Notes: generated by a model from the letters alone, not told the origin. A stretch of DNA of 46,920 bases from Zelonia costaricensis (GCA_030849075.1 JASAOO010003360.1:1-46920), one strand, 5' to 3'; numbered from the stretch's first letter, positions 1-9,518 are shown. Made by a program: numbers and translations.

Positions 1-522
1 GTAGTTGCACATCAACGTCGACTCGCAATAGAGGAGAAAGATCATCATCACACACGTGACGGGTGGATGGAAAGCGGCCGTGTGCGTGTACGTGTCTTCG
101 CCCATGTCTCACTGCCTGGAGACGCGAAGAAGAAGGCGCGAGTGAGACAAGGAAGCACAGGGAAAGATGGGGGGAGGGGGTGGGGGGGGGGAGAGAGGGA
201 AACAAGAGACGAGAGAGAGGAGAGAAGCGGAACGAAACGGCAGGTGTGGCGCAGCTGTTGCCGGACACGGTGGCGCGCGAAAGCACACATACACACGCAC
301 AAGCGCACCTAAACACGCTGGCACAGACGAACACGCAGAGCTGCCACAGGAAAGCCAGCCACAGCGTGGCACTCAGCACAAGAGCACAAACACGCACACA
401 CGCAGACGTAACCGAGAAAGAAGAACACGCAAGGAAACCAACGCCCACGGCGCACCGTACTCACCAACGCGCACGCGTGCACCCAAATTTGCTACCCACA
501 CACGCGGCCACGTGTGTCGGCG
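1..522. other. Intergenic stretch, left edge
   Basis: No convincing coding sequence on either strand. The stretch contains a G-rich run near 166-200 and CA-rich tracts around 285-420. On the transcribed (minus) strand it is the 3' untranslated and spacer region following the membrane-protein gene. Confidence 0.6.
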
Positions 523-1242
523 TCACTGCAGCAGCCGGAAAATGCCGAGCCCGTTGCGCACGACGAGTTGGTACGGAATGACGTCGAGGTATATGAGCAC
601 GACGACGTTCAGCAGCAACAGCAAGCACAGAAGGAGGTCGAGGCGCTCCGCCTCCGCCTTCTGCATCGCGAACGCCTCCAGCGCGTCCTGCTCCCCCGCC
701 TGGTGGCCCTTGTGCTTGGCCGACGGCGCCCTCCCACGCTCCTGCCCGTAGCGACGCGAAAAACGCAGAAAGCGGGGGTTGACGTAGAGGAAGTACGCGG
801 CGGCGACGACGAGGAGGTTGACGGCGACGTAGTTGAGCAGCAGCACCGGCGGCACCTGTGCCACCCACTGCGGGACGTCGTACAGCTCCGTGGAGAAGCG
901 GACAAGGAAGAAGTTGATGAGTACAGTCGTGACGATGCTCAGCCACTCCGACGGGTTCGTGAAGACGCACGCGAGTAGCGTGTTGAGGACGCAGACCATG
1001 CCGACGAGGTACCAGTCGACCACCTGCTCCGAAAGCGGGAAGCTGACGAAGAGAAGACAGATGAGGATGCTTGGCAGAAACCGCGTAGGGCCGCGGTTGT
1101 GCTGCTCCTCGTGGAGCTTCTCCGTTACCACCTCCATGTACTCCATCTCGAGCTGCTGCTTCTTGCGCTCCTCCTCCCGGCGCTTCTGATTACCTTCGCG
1201 AATGCGCTTCGCGATCTCCGCACTGGATACCGACGCCGCCAT
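523..1242 (-). CDS. Multipass membrane protein, unknown function (239 aa)
   Basis: I do not recognise the family. The first ~50 residues are highly charged and helical (KRIREGNQKRREEERKKQQ), followed by hydrophobic segments at about 55-70, 74-96, 99-118, 130-153 and 203-220, giving four or five membrane spans. A basic, hydrophilic loop lies at about 160-200. The start is the ATG at 1242 (MAASVSSAEI). The open frame continues upstream to 1578, but that extension is Arg/Pro/Leu-rich with no conserved look and is typical of translated spacer. There is no obvious signal peptide, so the protein is probably inserted through its first internal span. The charged N-terminus followed by a helical bundle would suit an ER or Golgi membrane protein, but that is inference only. 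Confidence 0.75.
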   Translation of the reverse strand: MAASVSSAEIAKRIREGNQKRREEERKKQQLEMEYMEVVTEKLHEEQHNRGPTRFLPSILICLLFVSFPLSEQVVDWYLVGMVCVLNTLLACVFTNPSEWLSIVTTVLINFFLVRFSTELYDVPQWVAQVPPVLLLNYVAVNLLVVAAAYFLYVNPRFLRFSRRYGQERGRAPSAKHKGHQAGEQDALEAFAMQKAEAERLDLLLCLLLLLNVVVLIYLDVIPYQLVVRNGLGIFRLLQ

Positions 1243-1720
1243 GCTCCGGGGCTGTGGTGCGCGTGAACGCGTGCGGTGGTAGACGTTGCGCTGGTGCCGA
1301 TGGCGGAGCAGGCGATGGGTGAGCGGGGGAGGTAAGTCGAGCCGACAGCGGAGGAGAGGGACGAGTTTGCGGAGACGGAAGAGATGCTGACGGACGGCGC
1401 GAGATGTGGGGCGGGCGGGTGGAAGGGAAAGGAGGAGGGAGGAGGGAGGGGGGGGGGGGAAGAGTGGAGCAGAGGTACTGGGAGGGGACAGCAATAGGAG
1501 GACATTTCGAGGCTCCGTCGCACCAAGGTGCGCAGCGCGCTGCGAGAGTGGCACGAGAGATGCACGTGCGGACCTCAAAAGGGTGCGGATTGTCCTTTTG
1601 TGTCGTTCACGTGGCGCACTGGCTTGTCAAGCGATTCGTGTGTTTGCATCTGTGCGCCAGGTTCGCCGCAGTGAGCAGGAGAGGATTAGCGCTCCGAGGC
1701 GATGCCGTGTGTGCGCCGCG
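1243..1720. other. Intergenic spacer
   Basis: No gene seen. It holds G-rich tracts at about 1405-1475 on the plus strand. On the transcribed strand these are pyrimidine tracts likely to serve trans-splicing of the gene ending at 523. Confidence 0.6.
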
Positions 1721-2020
1721 CTACGGGCCCAGCTGCGCGGTGACGCGCCGGAACAGCCCCTCGCGCACCTCGGCAGGAACAGCGGCGCGGATCTGCGGCA
1801 TAAGCTCGTGCAGCACGTCGCCCGCGTCGAGTGGGTCGCCGGCGACCGCGCGGCGGGCGAGCGACTGCTGGATGAGCGCCTGCACGTGTGTACGCCATGC
1901 TGACGGCCCACTCGTGCCGTCCAGCTCACCGCGCACGTACGCGGCGAGTTCCGCTTTTTGCGCGTTGGTGAGCGCCTCGTAGGCGATCTGTCCGTCTTCT
2001 GATGTTGTGGGCGCCGTCAT
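1721..2020 (-). CDS. ENY2/Sus1-like transcription and mRNA-export factor (99 aa)
   Basis: The protein is small, helical and the right size for ENY2/Sus1 (about 90-110 aa). After a short N-terminus, residues 12-97 follow the family pattern: a first amphipathic helix (AYEALTNAQKAELAAYVRGE), a Trp in the GW-like position (SAWRTHVQALIQQSL), an acidic turn (DPLDAGDVLHELMPQIRAAV) and the closing helix VPAEVREGLFRRVTAQL. The last part lines up with the ENY2 signature in which Val-Pro is followed by a charged helix ending in Arg-Arg/Ile-x-x-x-Leu. In other eukaryotes this factor belongs to the SAGA deubiquitinase module and to TREX-2 at the nuclear pore. The start is the ATG at 2020; the frame upstream is His/Pro/Arg-rich spacer. 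The call rests on motif reading and length. The alternative is an unrelated small helical protein. Confidence 0.68.
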   Translation of the reverse strand: MTAPTTSEDGQIAYEALTNAQKAELAAYVRGELDGTSGPSAWRTHVQALIQQSLARRAVAGDPLDAGDVLHELMPQIRAAVPAEVREGLFRRVTAQLGP

Positions 2021-2632
2021 GGCGGAGGGGTGTGTGTGTGTGTGGAGCGGAGACGGCGAGCGAGGGGGGAGTAGGCGTGTCTTGGCTGAGCAGGCTGTGC
2101 GATGCGGCGAGTGGTGGCGGTGGAGTGGGTTGTGGTGGCAATGGCGGTGTGCGTGCGCGCGCGGCGCGCGAAGAACACAAGGGACGGAGTAAGTCATTGC
2201 GGAGCGGTGCAACCACTGGAAGAGAGCCGCGCCGTGGCACAAAACGTTCACAGGGCGACCACGGAGGTGCACGTGCCGGCCAGCGCGGTGATTGTTCCGG
2301 CAGAGTTGGGGGGACGTGGCGCGCATGCGACGGGCGCTGCGCATTTGCACCCCCGGCCTCCCGGAGGTTTCTCTTGTGAGGCGGAAAGCAGCGTCCCTTC
2401 GCGCGTCGCTCTCGTTGCGGTTGCCGGGTTGATGGTGGACGGCGTTTAACGTTCGGTGTGTCGGAGGTGGAAGAAATGGCGCGGTGCACGCGCTGGGCAC
2501 GCCGCGTCGCGGGAGGAGGAGAGCACGCCGCCACTCGCACAGCTCCCTCGCCGCTGGCGTGCCCCCGTGCCACCCCGCGTCTTCCTGTTTTTGAGGTTTC
2601 CTAAGAGCCAGTGCGATGCCTCGCGGGGTGAC
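2021..2632. other. Intergenic spacer
   Basis: No gene seen. A short TG repeat lies at about 2031-2043. The stretch contains the presumed 5' leader of the ENY2-like gene and the 3' end of the COQ6 transcript. Confidence 0.6.
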
Positions 2633-4141
2633 TCACTGGAGGAGGAAGGAGTCCTTGTGCTGTGCGGCAAAGACGGCGCCGGAGGAGACCTGCAGGATGG
2701 CGTCCTTGGCGAAGGTCGACACGATGGGCAGTGAGTTGAGCGCCTTCATCCCGACCGACGCTAGGCCAGGAACGCCGTAAGTGAGCTTCTTGATCGCCTC
2801 CATGCCGGTGATCATCGGCGCCGTGTGGCTTAGCATGTGACCAGCGAACACTTGCCCCACGGCGACGCTGCTGCCGATGTCCTGCCCGCTGCGGATCGCG
2901 CTCTCCAGCACGGCGGCGAGGGCGCAGACGTCGTAGACGCCGAGGTTCAGCCCCTGCCCCGCGAACGGGTGAATGCCGTGAGCGGCGTCGCCCAGCAGAA
3001 TGGCGCGCGGCGCGTACGGCGTCGTTGCGACGTTCAACTTCAGCGGGAAGGAGCCCTGCGCTCGGCGAACCTTGCCGTCGGGCAGCGTCGTCTCGGGCAC
3101 CTCCAGGATCCTTGGGATGTCGTTCGGGGCGAAGGCGTTGAGGCGCCGGTTGAGCTCGACGACGAGGTCCTGCTGTGTGGCGGCCTGCAACTCCTTGGCG
3201 TGCTGCGGGGTCGTGCTGAAGACGATGTTCGCCGTGTCCTCCGAGGTCGGCAGGAGGGCGATGATCTTGCCATCGCGGAAGAAGTTTTGGAAGCTGCACA
3301 CGTTGCCGTCGTCCACCTTCTCCAGTCGCACGTTGCACACAAACGCGGTCTGCGCGTAGTCCTGCTGCAGCGACGGCGTTGCGAGGACGTCGCGCAGCGG
3401 ACTGCCGCGGCCCTCGCAGCCGAGCAGGAGAGCGAAGGAGACATCGGTGGCCGCGTCGCCCGTGACGAGCCGCGCCGTGCCCCACGGCCCGTCGATGGTG
3501 CCGCCGCTTGGGATCTGCACGCCTTCAAGGTGGGCGCCAAAGCACAGCGCGTCGTGCGCCGCGTCAGCGGCGGTGAGGGCCTGCTGCTGCGCCTCGACAA
3601 CGTCCATCATGCAGCTGTTCAGCTCCGCGTTGAAGCAGACAAACCCGACGGGCTTGCGCAGGTCTGTGAACTCGAGAAGCGGCTCCGCGCTGGTGTTGTT
3701 GCCGAGCACGCTGGTCATGAAGAAGGACGTGGAGCGGCCACCGGCGCCGAGGGTGGGGCTGTTCGCCTGCTCGTGGCGGACAGCGATGCGGTAGTACGGG
3801 TGCTTTGTTGTGAGCCGGTCCCACGCGCCGAGATTGTCGATGATCTTGCTGGACACCGGCGTAATACTCACCGTGCGCAGCGTGTGCATCATGTTTGCCG
3901 CGTCGTACGTTGGCCGCTTGCTCGAGTCCACGAGCATCAGACAAGCGAGCTGCGATGACAGCTGCGACGCGGCTACCCCGCCGGTGCTGAGACCGGCGCC
4001 GCTGTGCAGGCGGTGGCGGAGCTGCTGCAGCGCTGCCATGGTCGCGGCACCGACGAGGCCGCCGCCAGAGACGATCACCTCACTCGCCCGCACTCCGGCC
4101 GCCGCGGGCGGGGCCAGCGTGCACAGACTGCGGCGCAGCAT
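2633..4141 (-). CDS. COQ6: Ubiquinone biosynthesis monooxygenase COQ6 (502 aa)
   Basis: This is an FAD-dependent aromatic hydroxylase of the UbiH/COQ6 family, which in mitochondria hydroxylates C5 of the ubiquinone ring precursor. The N-terminus (MLRRSLCTLAPPAAAG) is basic, without acids, and fits a mitochondrial presequence. The dinucleotide-binding motif follows directly (EVIVSGGGLVGAAT, Gly-rich loop at about 26-31). The mid-protein motif is a DG-like GCEGRGSPLRD. The second FAD motif is LLGDAAHGIHPFAGQGLNLG at about 381-400, a hallmark of the family. The C-terminal helices (about 400-490) are also family-typical. Length matches other COQ6 proteins (about 450-500 aa). The start is the only ATG between the presumed splice site near 4256 and the conserved fold. 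COQ6 is preferred over COQ7 (a di-iron protein) or a generic UbiH because of the eukaryotic targeting peptide. Confidence 0.9.
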   Translation of the reverse strand: MLRRSLCTLAPPAAAGVRASEVIVSGGGLVGAATMAALQQLRHRLHSGAGLSTGGVAASQLSSQLACLMLVDSSKRPTYDAANMMHTLRTVSITPVSSKIIDNLGAWDRLTTKHPYYRIAVRHEQANSPTLGAGGRSTSFFMTSVLGNNTSAEPLLEFTDLRKPVGFVCFNAELNSCMMDVVEAQQQALTAADAAHDALCFGAHLEGVQIPSGGTIDGPWGTARLVTGDAATDVSFALLLGCEGRGSPLRDVLATPSLQQDYAQTAFVCNVRLEKVDDGNVCSFQNFFRDGKIIALLPTSEDTANIVFSTTPQHAKELQAATQQDLVVELNRRLNAFAPNDIPRILEVPETTLPDGKVRRAQGSFPLKLNVATTPYAPRAILLGDAAHGIHPFAGQGLNLGVYDVCALAAVLESAIRSGQDIGSSVAVGQVFAGHMLSHTAPMITGMEAIKKLTYGVPGLASVGMKALNSLPIVSTFAKDAILQVSSGAVFAAQHKDSFLLQ

Positions 4142-4867
4142 GTGTGGAAAGGCAAGCGCGTTGCGTCTGCGGGTGTGTGTGTGTGGGTGTGTGTGTGTGT
4201 GTGACCGGGCAAGGTTGGTGCGCAAGACGGCGCTGGTGTTTGCTGAGCCGCAGAGCTGACGACGGGAGAAGGGAAAGGGGAAACAAAGCGACCAGCAGAG
4301 CGCAGCGCAGGGCGAGGACGATAGACGAGGGGAGGCGTGCGGATGGGGAGTGGTGGGAACGCTTGTGACTACAGGTGTCCCAAGTGGGCACGGTGGGAGG
4401 AGGGGGGAGGGGGAAGAGTGTAATGAGGCGGCAGTTGTGTTTTGGCGCGTGCGCGGACGGGGGTTGGGTGTGTGTGTGTGTCGATGAGTGTGTGGGGGGG
4501 GGGGAGTAGAGAAAGTGGGGGTGACGCACAGTACTGTGAAGAGGCGCTGGCAGAGACGCAAAAGAGGGCACAAAGCGACGCGGAGGGATGGAGGGTGGAT
4601 GGGAGGCGGCCGTCCGGAAGCGGGAGCGCAGGTCGGTTGGGGGGGGGGGGCGACGCAGCGCTGCGGCGTAAGGGGACGTGGGAGGGGTGTGTGCGTGAAA
4701 CGCAGGTGCGACGAAAGTGCGGGTTCGCAGGTTGAGCGTCAAGTGCGTGTGTTTTGTGAGGGCCGCCTGGGGGCGAGGTGTGATGAGGCATCATGAGTGG
4801 ACGGCGCTGCCAAGGACGCATCGCGGAGGAGACGTGGCACTTCGGCCCTGCGCAGCAAACGGCGCCC
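4142..4867. other. Intergenic spacer
   Basis: No gene seen. It includes a TG microsatellite (4173-4203), a candidate splice acceptor for COQ6 (4256), a second short TG tract near 4469-4480 and a G9 run near 4494-4503. Confidence 0.6.
4256..4257 (-). promoter_or_regulatory. Candidate spliced-leader acceptor AG for COQ6
   Basis: On the minus strand a strong pyrimidine tract (complement of about 4261-4285) runs into the AG at 4257-4256. This leaves a 5' untranslated region of about 115 bases before the ATG at 4141. It is inferred from the tract alone. Confidence 0.5.
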
Positions 4868-5662
4868 TCACTCAATGTGAACGAACGCGTGCATGTCTGG
4901 ACCGGGGTAGCCCTCGCGCGGGCGCAGGTCCACACGATCGCCCGCCTTGACAGCGTGGCGCACGCCGCACTCCTCAGGCAGGACCGGCGCCGCTACCGCT
5001 GCGGGGTCAACGGGCACCGTGGTGAAGTACCCGCAAGCAACGTTGGACGGGGCCTGGTAGTAGGGGGGTGAGATGATGTCCACAAACAGCGCTGGCTGCG
5101 CCGCGTCGACGTTGCGGATTTCGTGCAGCACGCCGCCGTCCCGCTTGCCGCTCGCGGCGTGAGGGGCGAAGGAGAGGACGTCCGCGGGTGCGATGGGGCC
5201 GCCGACGCCGTCCACCTCCCCGGCGAAGGTGACGACGCCCGCGCCCTCCCCGTGGCGGTCGATGGAGCAGACGTGCAGGCGGCCGTGCATGACGCGCTGC
5301 CAGACGGACATGCCGGGGTGGTCGTGCAGGGGCAGGGCCCGGCCCGGCGGAATGACGAACCAGCACAGTGTCACCGCCTCGTCTTGGTAGAGCGTGGAGC
5401 AGCCAAGGATCTCGTCCGGCGACGACTTCCACGGCATCGGCGTCACGGCGGCGGCGCCGCTGCTGAAGCGGAACTGATGCAGGGCGTTCTCGAGCTGAAA
5501 GGCGTGCCGGGCGATGGGGTACGCCCTGTTGGACATGTACCGCATGGCCTCCTTGTCGCTCACGTAAAAGCCGAGATCGCGCAAGGTGAGCTTGCTGAAG
5601 AGCTCCACGTGCTCGGCGGAGTCGGCCGAGAAGCGCTGCAGACTCGTGATGAGCCGCTTCAT
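4868..5662 (-). CDS. ADO: 2-aminoethanethiol / N-terminal cysteine dioxygenase, ADO-PCO family (264 aa)
   Basis: This is a cupin-fold non-haem iron thiol dioxygenase. The metal triad is visible as His113 and His115 in PLHDHPGMSVW and His180 in GGVLHEIRN. The HDHPGM block and the family-typical 'CTLYQDEAVTLCWFVIPPG'-type approach strand (residues 89-107) identify ADO/PCO rather than cysteine dioxygenase CDO. Length matches human ADO (about 270 aa). The enzyme oxidises cysteamine and, in animals and plants, N-terminal cysteines of proteins, feeding an oxygen-dependent N-degron pathway. I start at the ATG at 5662 (MKRLITSLQR). An in-frame ATG at 5830 would add a hydrophobic, signal-like stretch, but a good splice acceptor (5782) lies between the two, so the longer form is unlikely to be in the mature mRNA. 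Confidence 0.87.
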   Translation of the reverse strand: MKRLITSLQRFSADSAEHVELFSKLTLRDLGFYVSDKEAMRYMSNRAYPIARHAFQLENALHQFRFSSGAAAVTPMPWKSSPDEILGCSTLYQDEAVTLCWFVIPPGRALPLHDHPGMSVWQRVMHGRLHVCSIDRHGEGAGVVTFAGEVDGVGGPIAPADVLSFAPHAASGKRDGGVLHEIRNVDAAQPALFVDIISPPYYQAPSNVACGYFTTVPVDPAAVAAPVLPEECGVRHAVKAGDRVDLRPREGYPGPDMHAFVHIE

Positions 5663-6920
5663 TTCTGTGGCGGGACGAACGGTGCGTCGCGTCGCTGACG
5701 GCAATGGGGGAATCGTAGGGGCAAGAGAGGGGAGTGTCGATGCGCCGTCGGAGTGGGGGAGGGCGCCGTGAGTGCCGGCAGCTGCGAATGCGAGCAAGAA
5801 GAAAGTGAGGGATTGGCAGAGGAGGGGCAAGGGTGGCGGAGCGGCGTACTCGAGAGGAGCGAGAGGTGACGCCGTGTGCGGCGTGAGGGCGACTAGCGAC
5901 GCACAGTCGTCGCCCTCGCAAGATGCGGGGAGGCGCGAGGTGGCAGACGAGTTTCCGTCAAGTGCTGCTTGTCCACCGCATTCAGAAACCTACGGTGCAG
6001 TTGCCTTGTGCTTAATTGCGGAAGAAGAGGAACACAAATTACTGAAGACACAGGGAGAAGTGAGAATTGATAAGCACACACACACACGCACAAACAAAGA
6101 GGTGCAGGAGGAAGACATGTACGCACATCAACATCTCAACAACACACGCACACGTCAACATACAAGCACGGGTCCGCAAAGGACAAAGGCAGGAGTGGGG
6201 TGCTGCAGCTGCAGTCTCCGTTGACTTCTCCGCCCGCTGAACGCTGGGCGGAGGCCACGAAGGCAAAAGGCTTGTGCCGTTCTGCGCGCCTTGACACGCG
6301 TGCGGCACAGGACCGGTACACGGAACCGGTGCGGAGGGAAAGCGGTCGCGCGTACGATGAAGGGCCCACCCTGGAGAGGCGGGGGGCCGATGGCAGGCGA
6401 GGAGAAAAGGAAAGCAGTGAGAGGAGAGGTGAAGACGGAAGTGAAGGAGAAGAGGTAAAGTCAGCGCGGAGGAGGCAGGCGGAAGTCTTCCACAGAAAAC
6501 AGAACGAGCACACACGCTTGCGTGCACCAGGTCTGGGGTAGCTTGACGTAGCGGTGTCTGCGTGTACGGGTGTGGAAAGGAGGGGGTGGGTGCGAGACAA
6601 GTCGAGGGGTGGGCCGCTGCCCGCCCTTCACCCCTCCTGCGCCGCGCTGATGAGTCATAGCGCAGGTCATGGCTCTGAAGCACGCAAAAAACAAAGAGAA
6701 TGATACACGGTGGGCCCAACAAGCGGGGCAGGCACGCAGGCACGCAGGCCAATGCGTGCGGAAACGCAACGAGGTCAGCGACGCGTAAAACACCGATGCT
6801 GTACATATCAAGACAGAGGGGATGCGAGCTCTGAGGGCGGGGACGGCGCCGTGCCGTGCGCGACTGCAACGGGGTTCTCATTTCGTTGCGTCTCACCGCG
6901 CCTCCTGCTGCTCCCCCCCC
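5663..6920. other. Intergenic spacer (1.26 kb)
   Basis: No gene supported. Open frames here (for example minus 6896-6039) have spacer-like composition. The plus strand carries a C8 run at 6913-6920, directly beyond the stop of the next gene, so that transcript reads G8 immediately after its stop codon. A CA tract lies at about 6075-6090. Confidence 0.6.
5782..5783 (-). promoter_or_regulatory. Candidate spliced-leader acceptor AG for the thiol dioxygenase
   Basis: The minus-strand context is a T/C-rich tract (complement of about 5784-5808) ending in CATTCGCAG. It gives a 5' untranslated region of about 119 bases and decides the start at 5662 over 5830. Confidence 0.5.
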
Positions 6921-9371
6921 TCAGTTGAAGAAGACGCGCGATGGTCGCGGCTGCAACGAGCGGCGCCGCTCGTAGCCGGGGCTCCTCTGCGGCGTGTCCA
7001 CGTTTGCCTCGAGGCGCGGCGAGCCGTCGAGGGTGTCGGGCATGGACACCAGAAACATGCCGCTGATCACCTTGCGACGGTTCAACTCCTTCAGCTCAAT
7101 ACGAGTGCGCATCATGAGCTCCTCCGCCATGACGGCGTCCTGGGCGTTCACCTCGGCGTGGAAGGCGTGGACCAAGGGGTACAGCCGCTCCACCTCCTCT
7201 GTCTGCGACGCCTCGGCCGGCGGGAGGTGCTGGCTGGCCGACTGCGCACGCGCCAGCAGCGCCACCTCGAGCGTCGAGTAGCGCCGCCGTCCGATGTTGT
7301 TGGGCCCGGACGGGCTGCAGTCGCCGTAGACATCAGGGCCGCCGAGGCTCTGGCGCCGGCGGGCGGTGGAGGCAAGGCTGCGGCGCTGCCCCGCTTCCGC
7401 GTACGTGACGGAGCGGGCGCGTGGACTGTCGTGCAGGGGCGTCATCAGCGACGTCAACCGGGGCGAGACCGGGGAGGCGGCGCGCCACTGCGCGAAGGGG
7501 TCGGGGTACTGGGTGAGCGGCGACGACGGCGTATCGGTCAGTGCGGGCATCCGCACCCACGGGAAGACCGGCGACGAGACGGACTGCGGCGACGGCACCC
7601 TGGGCGAGCCCGAATGCGGCGAGGCCGGCAACGACGGGAGCAGCGTGGGACGGACGAGGGCGGACTGCAGCTGCGTGTCGCACAGTGCCGGCGGCGGCGA
7701 GCGGTGCGTGGTGGGGGCGGCGCGGCGGTGCGACTGCTCAGGCCGCGTAGCCTGCTCCGGGTCGTGCGAGGCGTGGCGCACTACAGCGTCCACGGACGCG
7801 CCCGGTGGGCGAGCTTGCAGGACCAAGCGCATCTCGGCCAGCTCGCGTGCGCGCTGCTCCGCGTGCACGAGTACACGACGTGCGTGCTCCTCCGCCGCCT
7901 CGAGGCGCTGCTGCAGTCGGCTGGCGGAAAGGGGGCGGGTGGGGGCACTTCTGAACGGGTCGGGACGCCTGTTGGCCGGAGCAGACCGCGGAACGCACAC
8001 CTGGATTGCACGACGGGGTGCGGTCGTCTCGCGCCGCTGCTGCGGCGGCACGCGCTGGATGTCGCGTGTCGGCGGTGACCGGAGCGGCGGCAGAGATAAG
8101 ACGGGAGACGGCACCGATGTCAGCGAGGGAGCCGCACTTGTTTGGGGCGGCGCTGAGGCCACGACTCGCCGCTTGTCGGCGTCGCTCCCGCGCGGCCGCC
8201 GCTGCTCGTGCACGTGCACCGGCTTCACAGAGGGGCGGCGACGCAGCGTGCCGTTGTTGACGGCGTCCGCCAAGGCGCGCTGGCGCAGGGCGGTGGCGAG
8301 GCTGAACGGGGCGCAGCACTCTTCCTTCGCGCTGAAGGACTTGAACGGGTCCTGCGGTGCAGTTTGCGGAATGTGTACCAGACCGACGAGGCTCGTGCGT
8401 GCAAGCTGGCACGACTGCAACAGGCCGAACCAGCGCCGATCAGCGAAGTGCGGCGCCGCCATGTCCACCGGCAGCGTGCCAATCGCCGATCCTTCCTCGG
8501 CCTCGAGCAGGCGGTGAAACAGCTTCGTCTGAGCGCGGAGCCGTGTCCGCATCTCGGGGCTTCCCTCGCCGTGCCGCGCGCTGGCAACGTCCAGAAACGT
8601 GATGCGGCTCGACTCTGCGCGCGCCTCGCTGCGGCCAACGTGCACCGTAATGCAGACGTGGTACGGGGAGTGCGGCGCCACCACCTGCGCACTCTCGCGC
8701 ACCGCGAGCTCGCAGTCGCGCAGGAATGCACGCGCGTCGTCGTAAGTGCGCAGCCGCTGTGGGGTGCCGACGTCGACGCTCAGGGGCGTGTGTAGCACCG
8801 TACCAGCAACGAGGTCGATCGCGGTGCCGTCCACGGAAAGAAAGAGGGCCGTTGCGCCAACGTACGGTGCGCTACCGGCGAGCAGTTCGCGCAGCCACAG
8901 CGCGAGGACGCTGTCGTATTCCCTCGCGGCGGCGCTCGTCTCTGCGCCGGTCACGCGCCGGTGCGGCGGTGGGAGCGGGCCTGCCGGCGCAGTGTCGAAG
9001 GAGGAGGCCGGCGAGGGCGGTGACACAACCGGCGACGGCGTGGCGTCGCTTGGCGCGGCCACAGCTGCCTGTGCCGCCGCGTGTGCGCTGTGCTGGTGGA
9101 AGAGCAGAGCGTCGAGATGGGCGGACGGGCGCGGGCCGTAGCGGAAGCACAGCGCGTCCCCTTGCGCCGTCTCAACGAGCTGTGTCAGCGCAGCGCCACG
9201 GCACACGCGGCGTGCGACGTACGCAGCCGTCACATGCGGCACGGCGCGCTCCGACGGCCCACTCGCGCCCCACACGCCGTCGTCGAAGAGCGCGACGTCG
9301 TCCGACTGCGCTGCAACGGCGGCGGCGGCGGCAGAAGTGGGTCGCTCCACCACGGCGAGGAAGAGCTTCAT
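6921..9371 (-). CDS. Degenerate kinesin-like motor domain protein, probable pseudomotor (816 aa)
   Basis: Residues 1-390 follow a kinesin motor in order. The first strand is MKLFLAVVERP. The P-loop region is DALCFRYGPRPSAHLDALL, where kinesins have a Tyr-Gly followed by the ATP-binding Gly/Lys loop; here Gly-Lys-Thr is replaced by Ala-His-Leu. The switch I-switch II part is SPYHVCITVHVGR, then SRITFLDVASA, where kinesins have an Asp-Leu-Ala-Gly. The alpha4/5 part is HFADRRWFGLLQSCQLARTS followed by LVGLVHIPQ, equivalent to the kinesin Tyr-Arg-Asp-Ser-Lys-Leu-Thr block. The neck-proximal helix is FSLATALRQRALADAVNN. A short coiled coil lies near 490-530, and the rest is Ser/Pro-rich. With no P-loop lysine it should not hydrolyse ATP. 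The start is the ATG at 9371; a codon four earlier is GTG. The fold call is by eye. Confidence 0.6.
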   Translation of the reverse strand: MKLFLAVVERPTSAAAAAVAAQSDDVALFDDGVWGASGPSERAVPHVTAAYVARRVCRGAALTQLVETAQGDALCFRYGPRPSAHLDALLFHQHSAHAAAQAAVAAPSDATPSPVVSPPSPASSFDTAPAGPLPPPHRRVTGAETSAAAREYDSVLALWLRELLAGSAPYVGATALFLSVDGTAIDLVAGTVLHTPLSVDVGTPQRLRTYDDARAFLRDCELAVRESAQVVAPHSPYHVCITVHVGRSEARAESSRITFLDVASARHGEGSPEMRTRLRAQTKLFHRLLEAEEGSAIGTLPVDMAAPHFADRRWFGLLQSCQLARTSLVGLVHIPQTAPQDPFKSFSAKEECCAPFSLATALRQRALADAVNNGTLRRRPSVKPVHVHEQRRPRGSDADKRRVVASAPPQTSAAPSLTSVPSPVLSLPPLRSPPTRDIQRVPPQQRRETTAPRRAIQVCVPRSAPANRRPDPFRSAPTRPLSASRLQQRLEAAEEHARRVLVHAEQRARELAEMRLVLQARPPGASVDAVVRHASHDPEQATRPEQSHRRAAPTTHRSPPPALCDTQLQSALVRPTLLPSLPASPHSGSPRVPSPQSVSSPVFPWVRMPALTDTPSSPLTQYPDPFAQWRAASPVSPRLTSLMTPLHDSPRARSVTYAEAGQRRSLASTARRRQSLGGPDVYGDCSPSGPNNIGRRRYSTLEVALLARAQSASQHLPPAEASQTEEVERLYPLVHAFHAEVNAQDAVMAEELMMRTRIELKELNRRKVISGMFLVSMPDTLDGSPRLEANVDTPQRSPGYERRRSLQPRPSRVFFN

Positions 9372-9516
9372 GCTGTATGGCACCGAAGGACTGGGAGTGG
9401 AAAGAGGGCCTGTACTTGTCCCGCTGCTGGATGAACTCTCGACAGGTGCCTGATGTCGTACGGCGCACTTCTGCGTTGGCGAAGGCTGGGGTGCGGACTG
9501 CTGCGGAGGAGGAGTG

Positions 9517-9518
<2 letters not shown>

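Noticed and set aside
5663..5830. N-terminal extension of the thiol dioxygenase that looks like a signal peptide
   Set aside because: A good splice acceptor lies inside it, and the family is soluble and starts near the chosen ATG.
6039..6896. 285-codon minus-strand frame in a spacer
   Set aside because: Cys/Leu/Arg/His-rich translation of microsatellite and spacer, no domain, no constrained block.
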